Below the pieces are notes generated by a model. That model was not told the DNA's origin, made no database searches, and worked only from the letters and a program-made list of their open reading frames with translations. A DNA stretch of 64,000 bases from Entomobacter blattae (GTDB taxonomy: Bacteria; Pseudomonadota; Alphaproteobacteria; Acetobacterales; Acetobacteraceae), in assembly GCF_014672835.1 (NCBI RefSeq), contig NZ_CP060244.1, forward strand, positions 1,405,001 through 1,469,000, written 5' to 3'. Numbering within the stretch: position 1 is the first letter of the stretch; each line of letters begins with the position of its first letter. Of this stretch, positions 17,135 to 26,583 are shown one piece after another. Position numbers and translations under genes: made by a program.

Positions 17135-17386
17135 TTATCTTCTGTGTCCCGTCTTCAGAATAAGGATGCAGAGCTTTTTGTCCTGAATATCAGCAATGAT
17201 ACGAAAGTCTCCCACTCTGTAAGACCAAAGTTCACCTAAATGGCCGCGAAGAGCTTTACCAAGGTTACGAGGGTCTTCTAAAGTGACAACGCGTTCTTCC
17301 AAAAAGTTCATAAGCCTTTTGGCCACTGGTTTATCCAGCTTACTGAATTCTTTACTAGCTGTTTCAGAAAATCTTATTTCCCACAT
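17135..17386 (-). CDS. RelE/ParE-superfamily toxin
   Basis: An 83-residue protein with the RelE layout: WEIRFSETASKEFSKLDKP at the start, LRGHLGELWSYRVGDFRIIADI in the middle (shown in part as LGELWSYRVGDFRII), and ILILKTGHRR at the end. The basic residues in YRVGDFR and the C-terminal GHRR match RelE toxins that cut mRNA on the ribosome. It lies eight bases after the antitoxin gene and is the second gene of the pair. Confidence 0.9.
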   Translation of the reverse strand: MWEIRFSETASKEFSKLDKPVAKRLMNFLEERVVTLEDPRNLGKALRGHLGELWSYRVGDFRIIADIQDKKLCILILKTGHRR

Positions 17387-17394
17387 AATGACAC

Positions 17395-17616
17395 TTATAG
17401 ATCAAGAGTCTTTTTAAGGTCTGAAGAGGAAATGGTTTTTTCTTTTCCTTTTCGGATTTTTTCCAGAACATCGGCAGCGAGATAATAATCTTCCAGCTCA
17501 TCCAAACCGTTTTCAATTAGTTGGGCAATATAATAGGTTTTGGTTCGGCCTGTCTGTTTTGCCAGAAAGTCAAGCCGCTCTTCAATATTTTGGTTAAGGC
17601 GAACTGTGGTTGTCAT
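17395..17616 (-). CDS. RelB-type ribbon-helix-helix antitoxin
   Basis: A 73-residue protein with an N-terminal ribbon-helix-helix domain (TTVRLNQNIEERLDFLAKQ, then TGRTKTYYIAQLIENG) and an acidic C-terminal tail that would bind the RelE toxin. The ATG at 17616 is chosen because a ribbon strand begins directly after it; the upstream frame from 17673 runs through the promoter palindrome. Confidence 0.9.
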   Translation of the reverse strand: MTTTVRLNQNIEERLDFLAKQTGRTKTYYIAQLIENGLDELEDYYLAADVLEKIRKGKEKTISSSDLKKTLDL

Positions 17617-17648
17617 GATGCTTTCTTTCAGAGAAGAATATCTTAATA

Positions 17649-17662
17649 TATTACATGTAATA
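17649..17662. promoter_or_regulatory. Perfect 14-bp palindrome before the RelBE-type operon
   Basis: TATTACATGTAATA reads the same on both strands and lies 32 bases upstream of the antitoxin start, in AT-rich promoter-like DNA. Autorepression by the ribbon-helix-helix antitoxin at such a site is standard for this class; binding here is inferred. Confidence 0.55.
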
Positions 17663-17673
17663 CATATAATCAA

Positions 17674-18892
17674 TTGTTAAAGAATGTGGATTTCTCAAAT
17701 GAGAACCCCACAACAAAGCTTCTATGGATTTGATGGATTTTTACAGAGTAAAACTCCACAGCCTCCACAACTCCACAGACCACAACAGCCTGATTTTTTA
17801 TTTGTTTTTTTAAGGGAAAAAGAAAACAGATTTATTTAAATAGCTTGGTAACGTAATTGTGATTACACCAAACTCTATTATAAGCCATTGAAATATAATG
17901 ATAAATGGTGCCCATACTCGGCATCCGTAATCGGCATTTGATACCGCCTTTATGATACCGCGCATTTGGGTTGTTGACTCTTCAAACATTTCACAAAGAG
18001 ACTTAAGGAGAGATAGAGGAGAACTCCACCCTCTAACCCTTCAATGCTTTAGAATATTAGCCCCAGAAGAATATTAGCGCCCCAGAAAGAGGGAATGGGA
18101 AAAGTGCGAGGTAAACCCCGTACTATTATATTGGGGGAGATGAAAACTACCCATCATATTGCAGAGATAAAGTTCCGTAAAAACAATGCCGCAAATGAGT
18201 ATGATAACAAATGCTTTAACCATTTTATAACCTGTATCGACTTTATAATCTGTATCGACATAATCTGTATCGACATAATCTGTATCGACGAAAAATTAAT
18301 TTTTAAGATATAACAGAATTGACCATAGCCAAAATTTTGGCATTTTTATGCCTGTGTTTGTGCCTGTAATGGCAATTCAAAATGTTCTATTAAGGGAAAG
18401 CCTATTTATTAAATAAAAATAATTTATATAGGAGATCCATTATTTTTTACCATTGCGCTGGCATTTCAGTATAAAATGGACAGAAGATCAATTTAGTATC
18501 AAAAGATAACAAAGCCTTTATCTGCCTTCTTCTTGGCTCTTTTTACGGGAGAATCGAGTGATACTTTATTGGAAAGCACATATAACTTTGTAATCCTATA
18601 TCTCTTATAGGAAGTTGGGTATTTTTATAAACTGGCTTGGCCTAGAGGGTGTCTTTTTTACAAAGTAGGGTATGGAGTGTTTCTTATACAGAAAATGCCA
18701 GACCCCCCAGGACAGCAGCAAAATGCCAAGACAGTATCAGTAGAAAAGGGGGTACGGACTGCGAAAAAATATCCCTCCCAGGTTGTTACTACCAGGCTGT
18801 TAACTTTCAGGCTGTTAAATAATCCGTTTTTTAACGAAATACTCTGAAAGTTTTCTCCGTTAAAACTTCTCTCTTTCAGAAAGGATGTGAGC
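17674..18892. other. Long gene-poor gap at the right edge of the accessory region
   Basis: About 1.2 kb without a convincing gene. It holds CTCCACA-rich direct repeats near 17755-17790, a 17-base direct repeat (AGAATATTAGC with CCCAGAA) at about 18049-18085, the 15-bp repeats at 18227-18289, and three degenerate copies of CAGGCTGTTA near 18779-18820. A 72-codon frame at 18095-18313 consists mainly of the 15-bp repeat and is not credible. The gap separates T4SS-related genes from chromosome-type genes and is the natural place to look for an element end. I found no integrase or tRNA. Confidence 0.6.
18227..18289 (+). repeat. Four copies of a 15-bp repeat (ATAAYCTGTATCGAC)
   Basis: Units lie at 18227-18241, 18245-18259, 18260-18274 and 18275-18289. 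The last three are identical and directly adjoining; the first has one change and a 3-base spacer. The array lies in the gap next to the accessory region. Spacing shorter than two DNA turns and the direct orientation are iteron-like, but no replication gene is nearby. Confidence 0.85.
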
Positions 18893-20101
18893 ATGAAAAA
18901 GATCACGTTAGGCGTTGGCGTTATAGGTAGTGGTTTTATGGGGAAAATTCATGCTTGGGCATTTGGAAGTGTTGGGCGTATTTTTGCGCTGCAACAAAAA
19001 CCAGTTCTGAGTATGATGGCAGATATTTCTGCCGCAGCGGCGGCCAGGGCTGCCAACCAACTCAGTTTTGAACGCTCTACAGGAGATTGGAGAGAGCTCG
19101 TCCATAGCCCTGATGTTGATATTGTCTCCATAGCTACTCCTAATATCTACCATGCCCCCATGGCATTAGAGGCCATAAAGGCGGGGAAGTATGTTTATTG
19201 TGAAAAGCCCATGGCCACCACATTACGAGATGCCCTGGAGATGACCCGCTTGGCAGAGGAAGAAGGGGTCATTACCATTGTAGGGTTTAATTACCTGCGT
19301 AACCCCATGATCCGTCTTGCACGTGATATTATCGAAAGTGGCGAGATAGGGGAGCCGACAGGCTATCGTGGGGTTCACTCCGAGGGGTTTATGGCTGATA
19401 AAAACCAGCCCTATACATGGCGGTGTGAAAAAAAGAACGCCGGGGGTGCTACAAGCGAGATAGGCTCGCATGTTTTGGCAACAGCACGCTATCTTTTGGG
19501 GGATATCGATGAGGTTTGCGGCCAGATGGATACCATTTATCACACGCGTCCTGCGGCAGATGGCTCGCAAAGGGAAGTTAATATTGATGACCAGATGAAT
19601 TGCCTGGTTAAATTCAAAAAATATGGCTTTACTGGAACCCTTACCGCTTCTTGGCTTGCTACGGGTAGGGCTATGCACCATGGTTTTGAGCTTAGTGGCA
19701 GCAAGGGCTCCATGGTTTTTGACCAATCCCGTTTTAATGAGTTACAGCTTTATAAGGCAGATCAAAGAGGGGGGCGTAAAGGGTTTACCCGGATTGAGCT
19801 TGGCCCCGAGCATGGTGATTATGGGGCGTTTTGTCTCGCCTCTGGCCACCAACTCGGCTTTAATGACCTTAAGATTTTGGAGGTTAAAAAGCTTCTGGAT
19901 TGTATTGCCACTGGCCGGCAAACCGATTTAAGTTTTAGAGACGCCCTACAGGTTACCCGTGTTTCTGAAGCGATTGCACGCTCTTCTGAAGAAGGATGCT
20001 GGGTGGAGATGACCGAAATTGAGGATCTGCCCTCCCTACAGAGAAGAAAACCCAAAATCTCGAGTGGGAACATAAAGGCTGTTTTAGAAAAGCCTGTATA
20101 G
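18893..20101 (+). CDS. Gfo/Idh/MocA-family NAD(P)-dependent dehydrogenase
   Basis: A 402-residue oxidoreductase of the glucose-fructose oxidoreductase / inositol dehydrogenase family. The N-terminal Rossmann fold has GVIGSGFMGKIHAWAF (about residues 8-23). The catalytic EKP motif is present (YCEKPMATT, about 104-112). The C-terminal domain carries the GGATSEIGSH segment with the catalytic-type His. The start ATG at 18893 has AAGGA seven bases upstream; a GTG two codons earlier is an alternative. The substrate, probably a sugar or cyclitol, cannot be named. It converges with an operon holding a second member of this family and a transporter. Confidence 0.9.
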   Translation: MKKITLGVGVIGSGFMGKIHAWAFGSVGRIFALQQKPVLSMMADISAAAAARAANQLSFERSTGDWRELVHSPDVDIVSIATPNIYHAPMALEAIKAGKYVYCEKPMATTLRDALEMTRLAEEEGVITIVGFNYLRNPMIRLARDIIESGEIGEPTGYRGVHSEGFMADKNQPYTWRCEKKNAGGATSEIGSHVLATARYLLGDIDEVCGQMDTIYHTRPAADGSQREVNIDDQMNCLVKFKKYGFTGTLTASWLATGRAMHHGFELSGSKGSMVFDQSRFNELQLYKADQRGGRKGFTRIELGPEHGDYGAFCLASGHQLGFNDLKILEVKKLLDCIATGRQTDLSFRDALQVTRVSEAIARSSEEGCWVEMTEIEDLPSLQRRKPKISSGNIKAVLEKPV

Positions 20102-21010
20102 CCTCCCGTATGGGTAACCTCCCGTAAGGATGCGGGGGCTTTATGAAAGCCGAAATGGACGGGTTCAGCTTTACAAGGTGGAAATTTCCCCTCGCCTCTC
20201 TCTCTGCCCCCCCTCTGGCCCTCCATGACCAAACTAGAGTGTCCTTCTTTCCTGTAACCTTTGATATGATTGACCGGATTGATATTGTCAGGGGGGAAGA
20301 ATAGGGGGGTGCCCTTCTTCATTTTTTAGGCATCGTTAAGGTTAAGATATTAGGCATAGTCAGGTTAAGACAGATATCTCCCCGTAAGTATAAAAGGTTA
20401 AATCTTATACTTACGGGGGATATGTTTTTTACAGCCCTCTTCCTGAATAGTTTGGCTACGGAAATGTTATGTAGGTTCCTTGCCCTTAAAAGATTGTTCT
20501 TAATAGGGGTGTAGGTGAAGCTGGTCTTTGTCATATCTTTGTCAGAGGGCGGCTTGATAAAACACATCATAGGCAACCACCACTCGCCGGTCTTTTATGG
20601 CTCCTTAAGGGTTTTGGGGTGGAAAGGTGAGGATAACGTTTGGTATTAAAGGGGCTTCAGTTTTCTTTAGCAATTCCATAGGGTGGCAACTCCATAGGGT
20701 CATGGAGAGTGGCCGAATACACACCTTTCTAATCCTGCCTGAGCTTATAGTGTGGGGTCTTACATTGCCCTGAGCATTAAGGGATGGCAGAGGTTGTATG
20801 TCTGTTGGGTAGTAAGCTACCCAAAAAGCCTTAAAATATCAGGGCGTTTTCCCCCTCCTTTTGTGACGATTTTTCTAGCCTACCAACAAGCCCATATTCT
20901 ACTCGGTGATCTGGGGAAGAAAACCCCAGTTTTTTATGAATTGTCTTATTATTTTACGAATTCTTTTGTTATTAAGTCATGGTAGTGATTGGTAAGAAGG
21001 GGGGGAGGTG
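20102..21010. other. Gap between converging Gfo-family gene and MHS transporter
   Basis: No convincing gene. It contains a strong terminator at 20374-20430, two imperfect copies of TTAGGCAT-GT-AGGTTAAGA just before it (about 20328-20369), two copies of CAAYTCCATAGGGT at about 20670-20700, and an 8-bp hairpin (TTGGGTAG / CTACCCAA) near 20807-20826. Frames in the gap are short and lack ribosome binding sites. Confidence 0.55.
20374..20430 (+). terminator. Very strong intrinsic terminator
   Basis: A stem of 19 base pairs with one bulged T (ATATC, CCCC, GTAAGTATAA pairing with the mirror arm), an 11-base loop and a G followed by six T on the plus strand. It lies 270 bases after the Gfo-family gene, which is unusually far, so the transcript either has a long 3' end or an unannotated small RNA lies between them. 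Confidence 0.85.
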
Positions 21011-22393
21011 TTAGATGACATCTTTTGGGTCCAGCAGATCTCTATTGGCGAATTCTGGCAAGAATAGTGTTGCGATGTAGGAGATGGCCCCCATAACCAT
21101 AACATAACACCCCAGCCAGAGCCATGCTCCTGTACCCGCGCTCATGGTATGAGAAACAGAGTGGTCAATTGTCCATTTAATAATGAGCGAACCCACCAAA
21201 GGGGTAATGCCCCCGGCCACAACAGCAGAAAGCTCGCGGGCAAAAGAGACACCCAGGTAACGATGCCCAGAGCCAAACATTTCGGCCATCATGGCACCTT
21301 GGGCCCCAAAACAGCCCCATGCCCCACACCCTAACCCCACTGACAGGGCAATCACTGAGAGAATAGGATTTCCTAAGGTAAAACTATACCATACTGGTAT
21401 GGCAGAGAAAAACAACACGAGGGAGAAGAAGCGGTAGGTGAATACCCTACCCCATTTATCGCTCATCAGCCCGGCTATGGGCACAATAATGGCCCCTACA
21501 AAAGCTGCAATCATCAAGGCCAGTGGGCCAAAATAAGTGCCCATTCCGACCGTGTTAATCATAAAACTTAAAGCGAGAACCTGATAAATGGAAGATCCAC
21601 CATTATCCCCATAGCGTAACCCAATAGCGACCAGAATGGGTTTCCAAGAGCGTCGAACAAGTTCAGGAACAAAGATTCTCTCGGTTTTTCCTTTTGCTTT
21701 AATGGCTTCAAAAGCCGGTGACTCTTTAAGTTTTATGCGCATGAGCAAGGCAACACCTACAACAAAAATACTGCTCAGAAAAGGGATGCGCCATAAAAAG
21801 GAATTTTGGGTAATATCGCCATTGTAAATCACAAGAAAATAAACAATAGCTGCCAGAACCGTGCCCAGCTGAATGCCCATATAAGGGAGAGAGGCACTCA
21901 GCCCCCTTCGGCCAATGGGGGCTATTTCTGTCATCATAACGGAAGCACCTGCCTGCTCGGCTCCAGCGCCAAAACCTTGCACAAGCCGCAGAAAAATCAG
22001 CAGGGCAGGGGCCCATAGGCCAATAGTCTGGTAAGTGGGAATGGCCCCAATGAGGGTGCTGGCAATACCCATCATGGTTACGGTTATGAGCAGCACTTTC
22101 TTTCGGCCGATGTGATCTCCCAATGCGCCAAAGATAATACCACCAATGGGCCTTACAGCAAACCCAAGGAAATAAGTGCCAAAGCTTTTAATAATCGCCA
22201 TGGCCGGAGAACTGCTGGGGAAAAACAGAGGACCAAACACAAGGGCAGAAGCCAGACTATAAAGAGCAAAATCATAATATTCCAAAGCACTGCCTAAAGA
22301 GAGGCTCCAAGAGGCTCTAGAGACTTCCTGCATTGTAAGATGCGGTGTATCATTACCGTTTTCTGTTGGCATAGGTTCAGTTTGTTTTATCAT
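21011..22393 (-). CDS. MHS-family metabolite:proton symporter (MFS)
   Basis: A 460-residue transporter with 12 predicted membrane helices. MHS-family markers are present: ALEYYDFALY in helix 1, FAVRPIGGIIFGALGDHIGRKK in loop 2-3 (shown in part as GDHIGRKK), and QGFGAGAEQAGA in helix 4. The family includes shikimate, proline/betaine and dicarboxylate symporters. It follows the dehydrogenase at 22446-23525 with a 52-bp gap on the same strand, so it probably imports the substrate of that enzyme. The substrate is unknown. Confidence 0.9.
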   Translation of the reverse strand: MIKQTEPMPTENGNDTPHLTMQEVSRASWSLSLGSALEYYDFALYSLASALVFGPLFFPSSSPAMAIIKSFGTYFLGFAVRPIGGIIFGALGDHIGRKKVLLITVTMMGIASTLIGAIPTYQTIGLWAPALLIFLRLVQGFGAGAEQAGASVMMTEIAPIGRRGLSASLPYMGIQLGTVLAAIVYFLVIYNGDITQNSFLWRIPFLSSIFVVGVALLMRIKLKESPAFEAIKAKGKTERIFVPELVRRSWKPILVAIGLRYGDNGGSSIYQVLALSFMINTVGMGTYFGPLALMIAAFVGAIIVPIAGLMSDKWGRVFTYRFFSLVLFFSAIPVWYSFTLGNPILSVIALSVGLGCGAWGCFGAQGAMMAEMFGSGHRYLGVSFARELSAVVAGGITPLVGSLIIKWTIDHSVSHTMSAGTGAWLWLGCYVMVMGAISYIATLFLPEFANRDLLDPKDVI

Positions 22394-22445
22394 AATACCA
22401 CCCTTTCAGAGGAAATATGGTATGGAATATGAGAGGTATGGAAAA

Positions 22446-23525
22446 TTAAAGCGGAAATTTTAGCGGGCGGTTTTCTTTTTGGCAGCGATAAATGGCGGTG
22501 AAAAGCTCTACAACTTTTCGGCCATCATGCCCATCAACAATAGGGCGCCGGTCATGCTCAATAGCCTCTACAAAATCTGCAATTTGTTTTTGATGGAAAT
22601 AGTAGGAAGGGTCGATAGAGTCAAAATGGGCCTGATCTTCCTCTTTCCATTTTGCCAGGTTGGTTTCCTCTCCTGGAATGGTCCATAAGTCGTTAAAAGC
22701 GGCTTCTTTTAAGGGGTTCATACCGGCAATAAACATATTGCCACCATCGGTTTGTACCCCAACCGAGGCGCCTTTTTTGCCAAAAACATGCACTTTTCCA
22801 TATAAAGCAGGATTTTGAGAATTACTGGCGAGAATATTGCCCAAGGCACCGTTTTTGAATTTAATAATGGCTAGGGCTGTATCGTCTACTTCAATATAAG
22901 GGTGGTTAAGGTTCGCCCATGTTCCGTAAAGTTCCTCAATATCACCCATATACCATAAGAGCATATCCAGCTGATGAGGGAGCTGGTTAACCAGCACGCC
23001 GCCGCCTTCTTTATCCCAGGTGCCTCGCCATGGGTCACTCTCGTAATAGTCCTTTCCGCGCCAGCCTAGCCACGTAACAACTCCTAAAATCGGATTGCCG
23101 ATTTTTCCCTCCGTAATGGCATTTTTCATCCGCATGGCAGAAGGGTAGTAGCGCCGCTGGGAAATGACACCCACTTTGCGTTTATAACGTTCTGCCGCCT
23201 GAAGGATGGCATCGCAATCTTCCAAGGAGGAGGCAAGGGGTTTTTCCACAAGGATATGGCAGCCCATTTCCAAAGCAGGTACTGCCACTTCAGCATGACG
23301 AGGATGGGGGGTGCAAATAGAGACGATATCGGCCTTGGTCGTTTCTATCATTTTTTGCACGGAGTCAAACCCCTGGAGAGAATAGGGGGCCGCAAATTGT
23401 TGGGCCTTTTCTCGGGATGTTCCACAAACAGCGACCAATTCTGTACCAGGGGTATGTTTAAAGGCATCAGCATGAATAGTACTGACCTTGCCTGTACCAA
23501 TAAGGGCAACTTTAAGTGTTTTCAT
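22446..23525 (-). CDS. Gfo/Idh/MocA-family dehydrogenase
   Basis: A 359-residue oxidoreductase. The Rossmann start is KVALIGTGKVSTIHADAF, the EKP motif lies in HILVEKPLASS (about residues 94-104), and the C-terminal domain has GGGVLVNQLPHQLDMLLWY (about 172-190) with the His typical of sugar dehydrogenases of this family. It differs clearly from the family member at 18893-20101. With the downstream symporter it forms a two-gene operon for uptake and oxidation of an unidentified polyol, cyclitol or sugar acid. Confidence 0.9.
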   Translation of the reverse strand: MKTLKVALIGTGKVSTIHADAFKHTPGTELVAVCGTSREKAQQFAAPYSLQGFDSVQKMIETTKADIVSICTPHPRHAEVAVPALEMGCHILVEKPLASSLEDCDAILQAAERYKRKVGVISQRRYYPSAMRMKNAITEGKIGNPILGVVTWLGWRGKDYYESDPWRGTWDKEGGGVLVNQLPHQLDMLLWYMGDIEELYGTWANLNHPYIEVDDTALAIIKFKNGALGNILASNSQNPALYGKVHVFGKKGASVGVQTDGGNMFIAGMNPLKEAAFNDLWTIPGEETNLAKWKEEDQAHFDSIDPSYYFHQKQIADFVEAIEHDRRPIVDGHDGRKVVELFTAIYRCQKENRPLKFPL

Positions 23526-23916
23526 GAATGGATACCATTATATGATTAATTAACCAGGGCTAGGATAGAAGTTTTTGTGGTAAAGACAAAAAAATAATTT
23601 GTGATTGCACAAAAACCGCTTGGGAAAAAACGGGATTTTCCCTACCTCATAGCCCCCAAATCTCCCTGTTTACGGTCCTTGGAACGGGAGAGGAAAAAGA
23701 AATCATTATGGCTAAGATAAAGAGAAACGTACAATAAAGCCTACAAAAACAAAGCCTACAAAAACTCCACCTTTCGATTAAACCGAAGGTGGAGAAATAC
23801 TTTTGGTATTCTTTAAATTCTCAAATTTACTATGGCCCAAGCCATAAAGAATTATTTAGGGGAGAGCTTTTTGGGGGAAACTCCTTAAAAGGCCCATAGC
23901 AAAACCGGTGAAGGGA
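23526..23916. other. Intergenic region with small tandem duplication and terminator
   Basis: No gene seen. It should contain the promoter of the Gfo-MHS operon near 23530-23600, where AT-rich sequence occurs. Two adjoining copies of AAAGCCTACAAAAAC lie at about 23737-23766, and the terminator hairpin at 23760-23794 follows. Confidence 0.5.
23760..23794 (-). terminator. Intrinsic terminator for the 71-residue gene
   Basis: On the minus strand the arms CTCCACCTTCG and CGAAAGGTGGAG pair (one bulged A) around a 7-base loop and are followed by five T. It lies about 125 bases downstream of the stop of the gene at 23917-24132. Confidence 0.7.
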
Positions 23917-24132
23917 TTATTTTCCATCAACGGCTAAGGCTACTTCCTTAATGAGCGTAAGGATATATTCGCGGCTAATATCTTGGGGGGATTTCCCTTC
24001 TACACCAGAGATCTGGTTGGCCAGCATAAGGATAAGGTCTTCACGGGAGAAGCTTTTTTGCTGTGCCTGTGCTGCAGCAGCTTGAGGGGCAGGTTTTTGG
24101 TTTGCTGAATTCATGATGCTGTTAATGTCCAT
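23917..24132 (-). CDS. Small conserved-looking protein of unknown function (71 residues)
   Basis: I do not recognise a family. The N-terminus is Ala/Gln-rich (QKPAPQAAAAQAQQKSF), then a compact helical domain follows (REDLILMLANQISGVEG, YILTLIKEVALAVDG). It has no membrane segment or signal peptide. It stands alone with its own terminator, and good codon use supports a real gene. Confidence 0.65.
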   Translation of the reverse strand: MDINSIMNSANQKPAPQAAAAQAQQKSFSREDLILMLANQISGVEGKSPQDISREYILTLIKEVALAVDGK

Positions 24133-24248
24133 TTAAAAAGTCCTACTATAAGGAATATGTTTTTTAACCGATATTGAGTAAATGAAGTATAGGGCAATAA
24201 GTTGTCAAGAATAAGTCTATTTTTTTAATAAAAAAGCAACATGATGGG

Positions 24249-24980
24249 CTATTCCTTTGCAGGGGGCTGGTTTTCTACAAGAAGGCTGCAAAGCAAGGTG
24301 ATCAAGGGGGGGATGGTAAAGCAAAGCGGGCCAAGAAGAGCCACACCATACGCTCCTGCTGCACAGCCCAGGGCAAAAGCCACCAAGGCGGGAACAAAAA
24401 GAGAGAGGCGTTTACGAAGAACTTGCCGTATTTCATCCTTTTTCGGACCAGAGGTTGTCTGGTTAGAAATCGTCTGGCGAGAGTTCGTATGGCTATGGAT
24501 TAGATCTGCGATATCCACCATAATCTGGGTGGTGGTGCCTGTCATAAGGGTAGAAGGTGGATGGCTTGCGAGGTGCACTTTATGCCCGGCATTTTGAATG
24601 GCCATGGCAATGACCAATAACAAGCCGCACAGGGTAAGGGCAAGGCTGTTATGCCCATTTTCGAAGGGGCCGTATGTTATGGCTAGGCCCCCTCCCATGG
24701 CTAAAAAGGCGGTTTGTACTAAGAGTAGAACCCTTAAAGGGGCTCTATGGCTTTTAAGAAAAGCTCTTGCCCATAGGCCAAGGCAAAGTATGGTAAGGCA
24801 AAATACGGGCAAGGCAAGAATTTTTACCACTCCCCCGGATGCCCCATGAACAAAGGATGCGCCAAGGGTAACAAAATTTCCTGTTACATGGGCGGTAAAC
24901 AGGCCTTCAAGGAAAAGGAAGCCTGCCGTATCAATATAACCGCCAAGGAAGCTCAGGCAAAGGGCAAGAAGACGTTGCAT
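24249..24980 (-). CDS. DUF1275 (YoaK-family) membrane protein
   Basis: A 243-residue membrane protein with six likely helices. The family signature at the start is clear: LSFLGGYIDTAGFLFLEGLF then AHVTGNF (residues about 8-36), as in YoaK/DUF1275 proteins. A polar Ser/Thr/Asn-rich loop of about 35 residues (about 158-195) separates helices 5 and 6. The biochemical role of the family is not established. Confidence 0.85.
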   Translation of the reverse strand: MQRLLALCLSFLGGYIDTAGFLFLEGLFTAHVTGNFVTLGASFVHGASGGVVKILALPVFCLTILCLGLWARAFLKSHRAPLRVLLLVQTAFLAMGGGLAITYGPFENGHNSLALTLCGLLLVIAMAIQNAGHKVHLASHPPSTLMTGTTTQIMVDIADLIHSHTNSRQTISNQTTSGPKKDEIRQVLRKRLSLFVPALVAFALGCAAGAYGVALLGPLCFTIPPLITLLCSLLVENQPPAKE

Positions 24981-25221
24981 GGGGGTAGGGTTGTACCTTT
25001 TAGATGGAGTGAATTATGAGATAGAGTGGATTAGATCGTAAGAGAGAGGTTGATAGTGAGATATACGGTGATAGTGAGAGAGTGTGATGGAAGTGAGAGA
25101 GAAGATCATGGAAGAAAAAACGCGGGTCTTAAGCCATAGAGTTTGACGTTAACAGGTATGGTTTTTTAACAGGTCTGTAAAGGGGCGGTTCCTAAGCAAA
25201 ATCCTTTAAAAGTGAAATCCT

Positions 25222-26583
25222 TTAAAGGGGGGAGGCGGGCATTTTGGCTTCTTTTATAACCTCGCCCTGGCGCTTGGTCAGTTTTTCGAGACTGAAATCA
25301 GCACGGACTTCTTGAAAAAGCCGATACCAGTTTAGTTCGGCCTTCAGGCGGGTAAAGATACTGCCCAGGCCAATGGCTGAACGGTCTATCAGCACAAATT
25401 CGCGGGGGGGCTTTACTCCACCTGTGCGCTGAAGGCCCGCATGGACTTTTTCGGCAATAGTGCGGCCGTAGGTTGGGTCGTCATTCTCCTGGATACGTCT
25501 GGTGCGGTCTTGCAAGAGGGGCTCGTAAATAAAGCGAGCCCATTCGTTGAGCACCTGCATGGTCTCGTGGGTAATATCGGCAAACCCCCAGGATTGATAG
25601 GCCTCATAGGCCAGGTCGTCATTATTGGTTTCGATTGCGTGATGCAAGTCGATCACTCCTTGCACAAAGGAGGGGGGGAAAATACGGATTGAGCCAAAAT
25701 CTAGAAGGTTAACGCCTTGATCTTCACGGATGAGAAAATTGCCCATATGAGGGTCACCATGAATAACCCCATAGCGGTAAAAGGGAATATACCAGCCCAT
25801 AAACAGCGCCTTGGCAATGGCGTTGCGTTCCTCCTGTGGGGGATTGCTGTCGATAACATTCTGTAAAAGTTGGCCGTTAAGCCATGTCATGGTTAACAGG
25901 CGGGAGGTTGTCAAGTCTTCAAGAGGGGTGGGCAGGGTAATATCGGGGCGATCTTTAAGCATCAGCTGATAGAGGCGTAAATTGGCTGCCTCCCTGAGAT
26001 AATCTAGCTCCTCACGTAGGCGCTCAGCCAGTTCCTTATAGACCTCTTCTTGTTTTATGGCATTATCCAGCCGGTGGTAAAGGGCCATAGCCAGCTTTAA
26101 CTGGCGCAGGTCAGCCTCTACGGTAGAGGTCATGTCAGGATATTGGAGCTTGCAGGCAACAGCGGTCCCATCATGCAAGATGGCTCGGTGCACCTGGCCT
26201 AGGCTGGCTGCGGCGGCGGCTTCATGGTCAAAACTTTTAAAACGGCTTTGCCAATTCGCACCCAGCTCATTACTCATCCGCCGACGCACAAAGCTCCACC
26301 CCATGGAAGGGGCGTTGGATTGGAGCTGGGCCAGTTCCTTGGCATATTCCTCTGGCAAGGCATCGGGGATGGTGGAGAGAAGCTGGGCCACCTTCATAAG
26401 GGGGCCTTTTAAGCCACCCAGAATGGTTTTCAGCTCCTCGGCATGGGCAGTTTTGTTGGTTTGAAAGCCCAGCTTCTCACCCGCAAGGCGCGCAGCGATA
26501 CTGCTAACCGCCCCAGAAGTTCGGGCAAAGCGGCGAATCTCTCCTAAAAACCCTTTGTTATCGAGGTTTTTTTCCTTAGACAT
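25222..26583 (-). CDS. ABC1/UbiB-family atypical kinase
   Basis: A 453-residue protein of the AarF/UbiB/ADCK group, needed in many bacteria for ubiquinone synthesis. The family hallmarks are present: the KxGQ-like motif as KGPLMKVAQ (residues 59-67), the Ala-rich loop SLGQVHRA (127-134), the catalytic GDPHMGNF and the metal-binding LLDFGS. The Gly/Pro difference in the first motif is seen in part of the family. There are no membrane helices at the C-terminus, unlike E. coli UbiB. The start shares one base with the stop of the oligopeptidase gene, so the two are coupled. Confidence 0.88.
   Translation of the reverse strand: MSKEKNLDNKGFLGEIRRFARTSGAVSSIAARLAGEKLGFQTNKTAHAEELKTILGGLKGPLMKVAQLLSTIPDALPEEYAKELAQLQSNAPSMGWSFVRRRMSNELGANWQSRFKSFDHEAAAAASLGQVHRAILHDGTAVACKLQYPDMTSTVEADLRQLKLAMALYHRLDNAIKQEEVYKELAERLREELDYLREAANLRLYQLMLKDRPDITLPTPLEDLTTSRLLTMTWLNGQLLQNVIDSNPPQEERNAIAKALFMGWYIPFYRYGVIHGDPHMGNFLIREDQGVNLLDFGSIRIFPPSFVQGVIDLHHAIETNNDDLAYEAYQSWGFADITHETMQVLNEWARFIYEPLLQDRTRRIQENDDPTYGRTIAEKVHAGLQRTGGVKPPREFVLIDRSAIGLGSIFTRLKAELNWYRLFQEVRADFSLEKLTKRQGEVIKEAKMPASPL

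Noticed and set aside
18095-18313. Open frame of 72 codons ending in FIICIDIICIDIICID-type repeats
   Set aside because: Most of it is the 15-bp array read through, it has no ribosome binding site, and no similarity is visible.
17674-18892. Insertion-sequence or integrase remains at the edge of the accessory region
   Set aside because: No transposase-like frame, no inverted terminal repeats and no tRNA gene were found, so an element boundary cannot be claimed.
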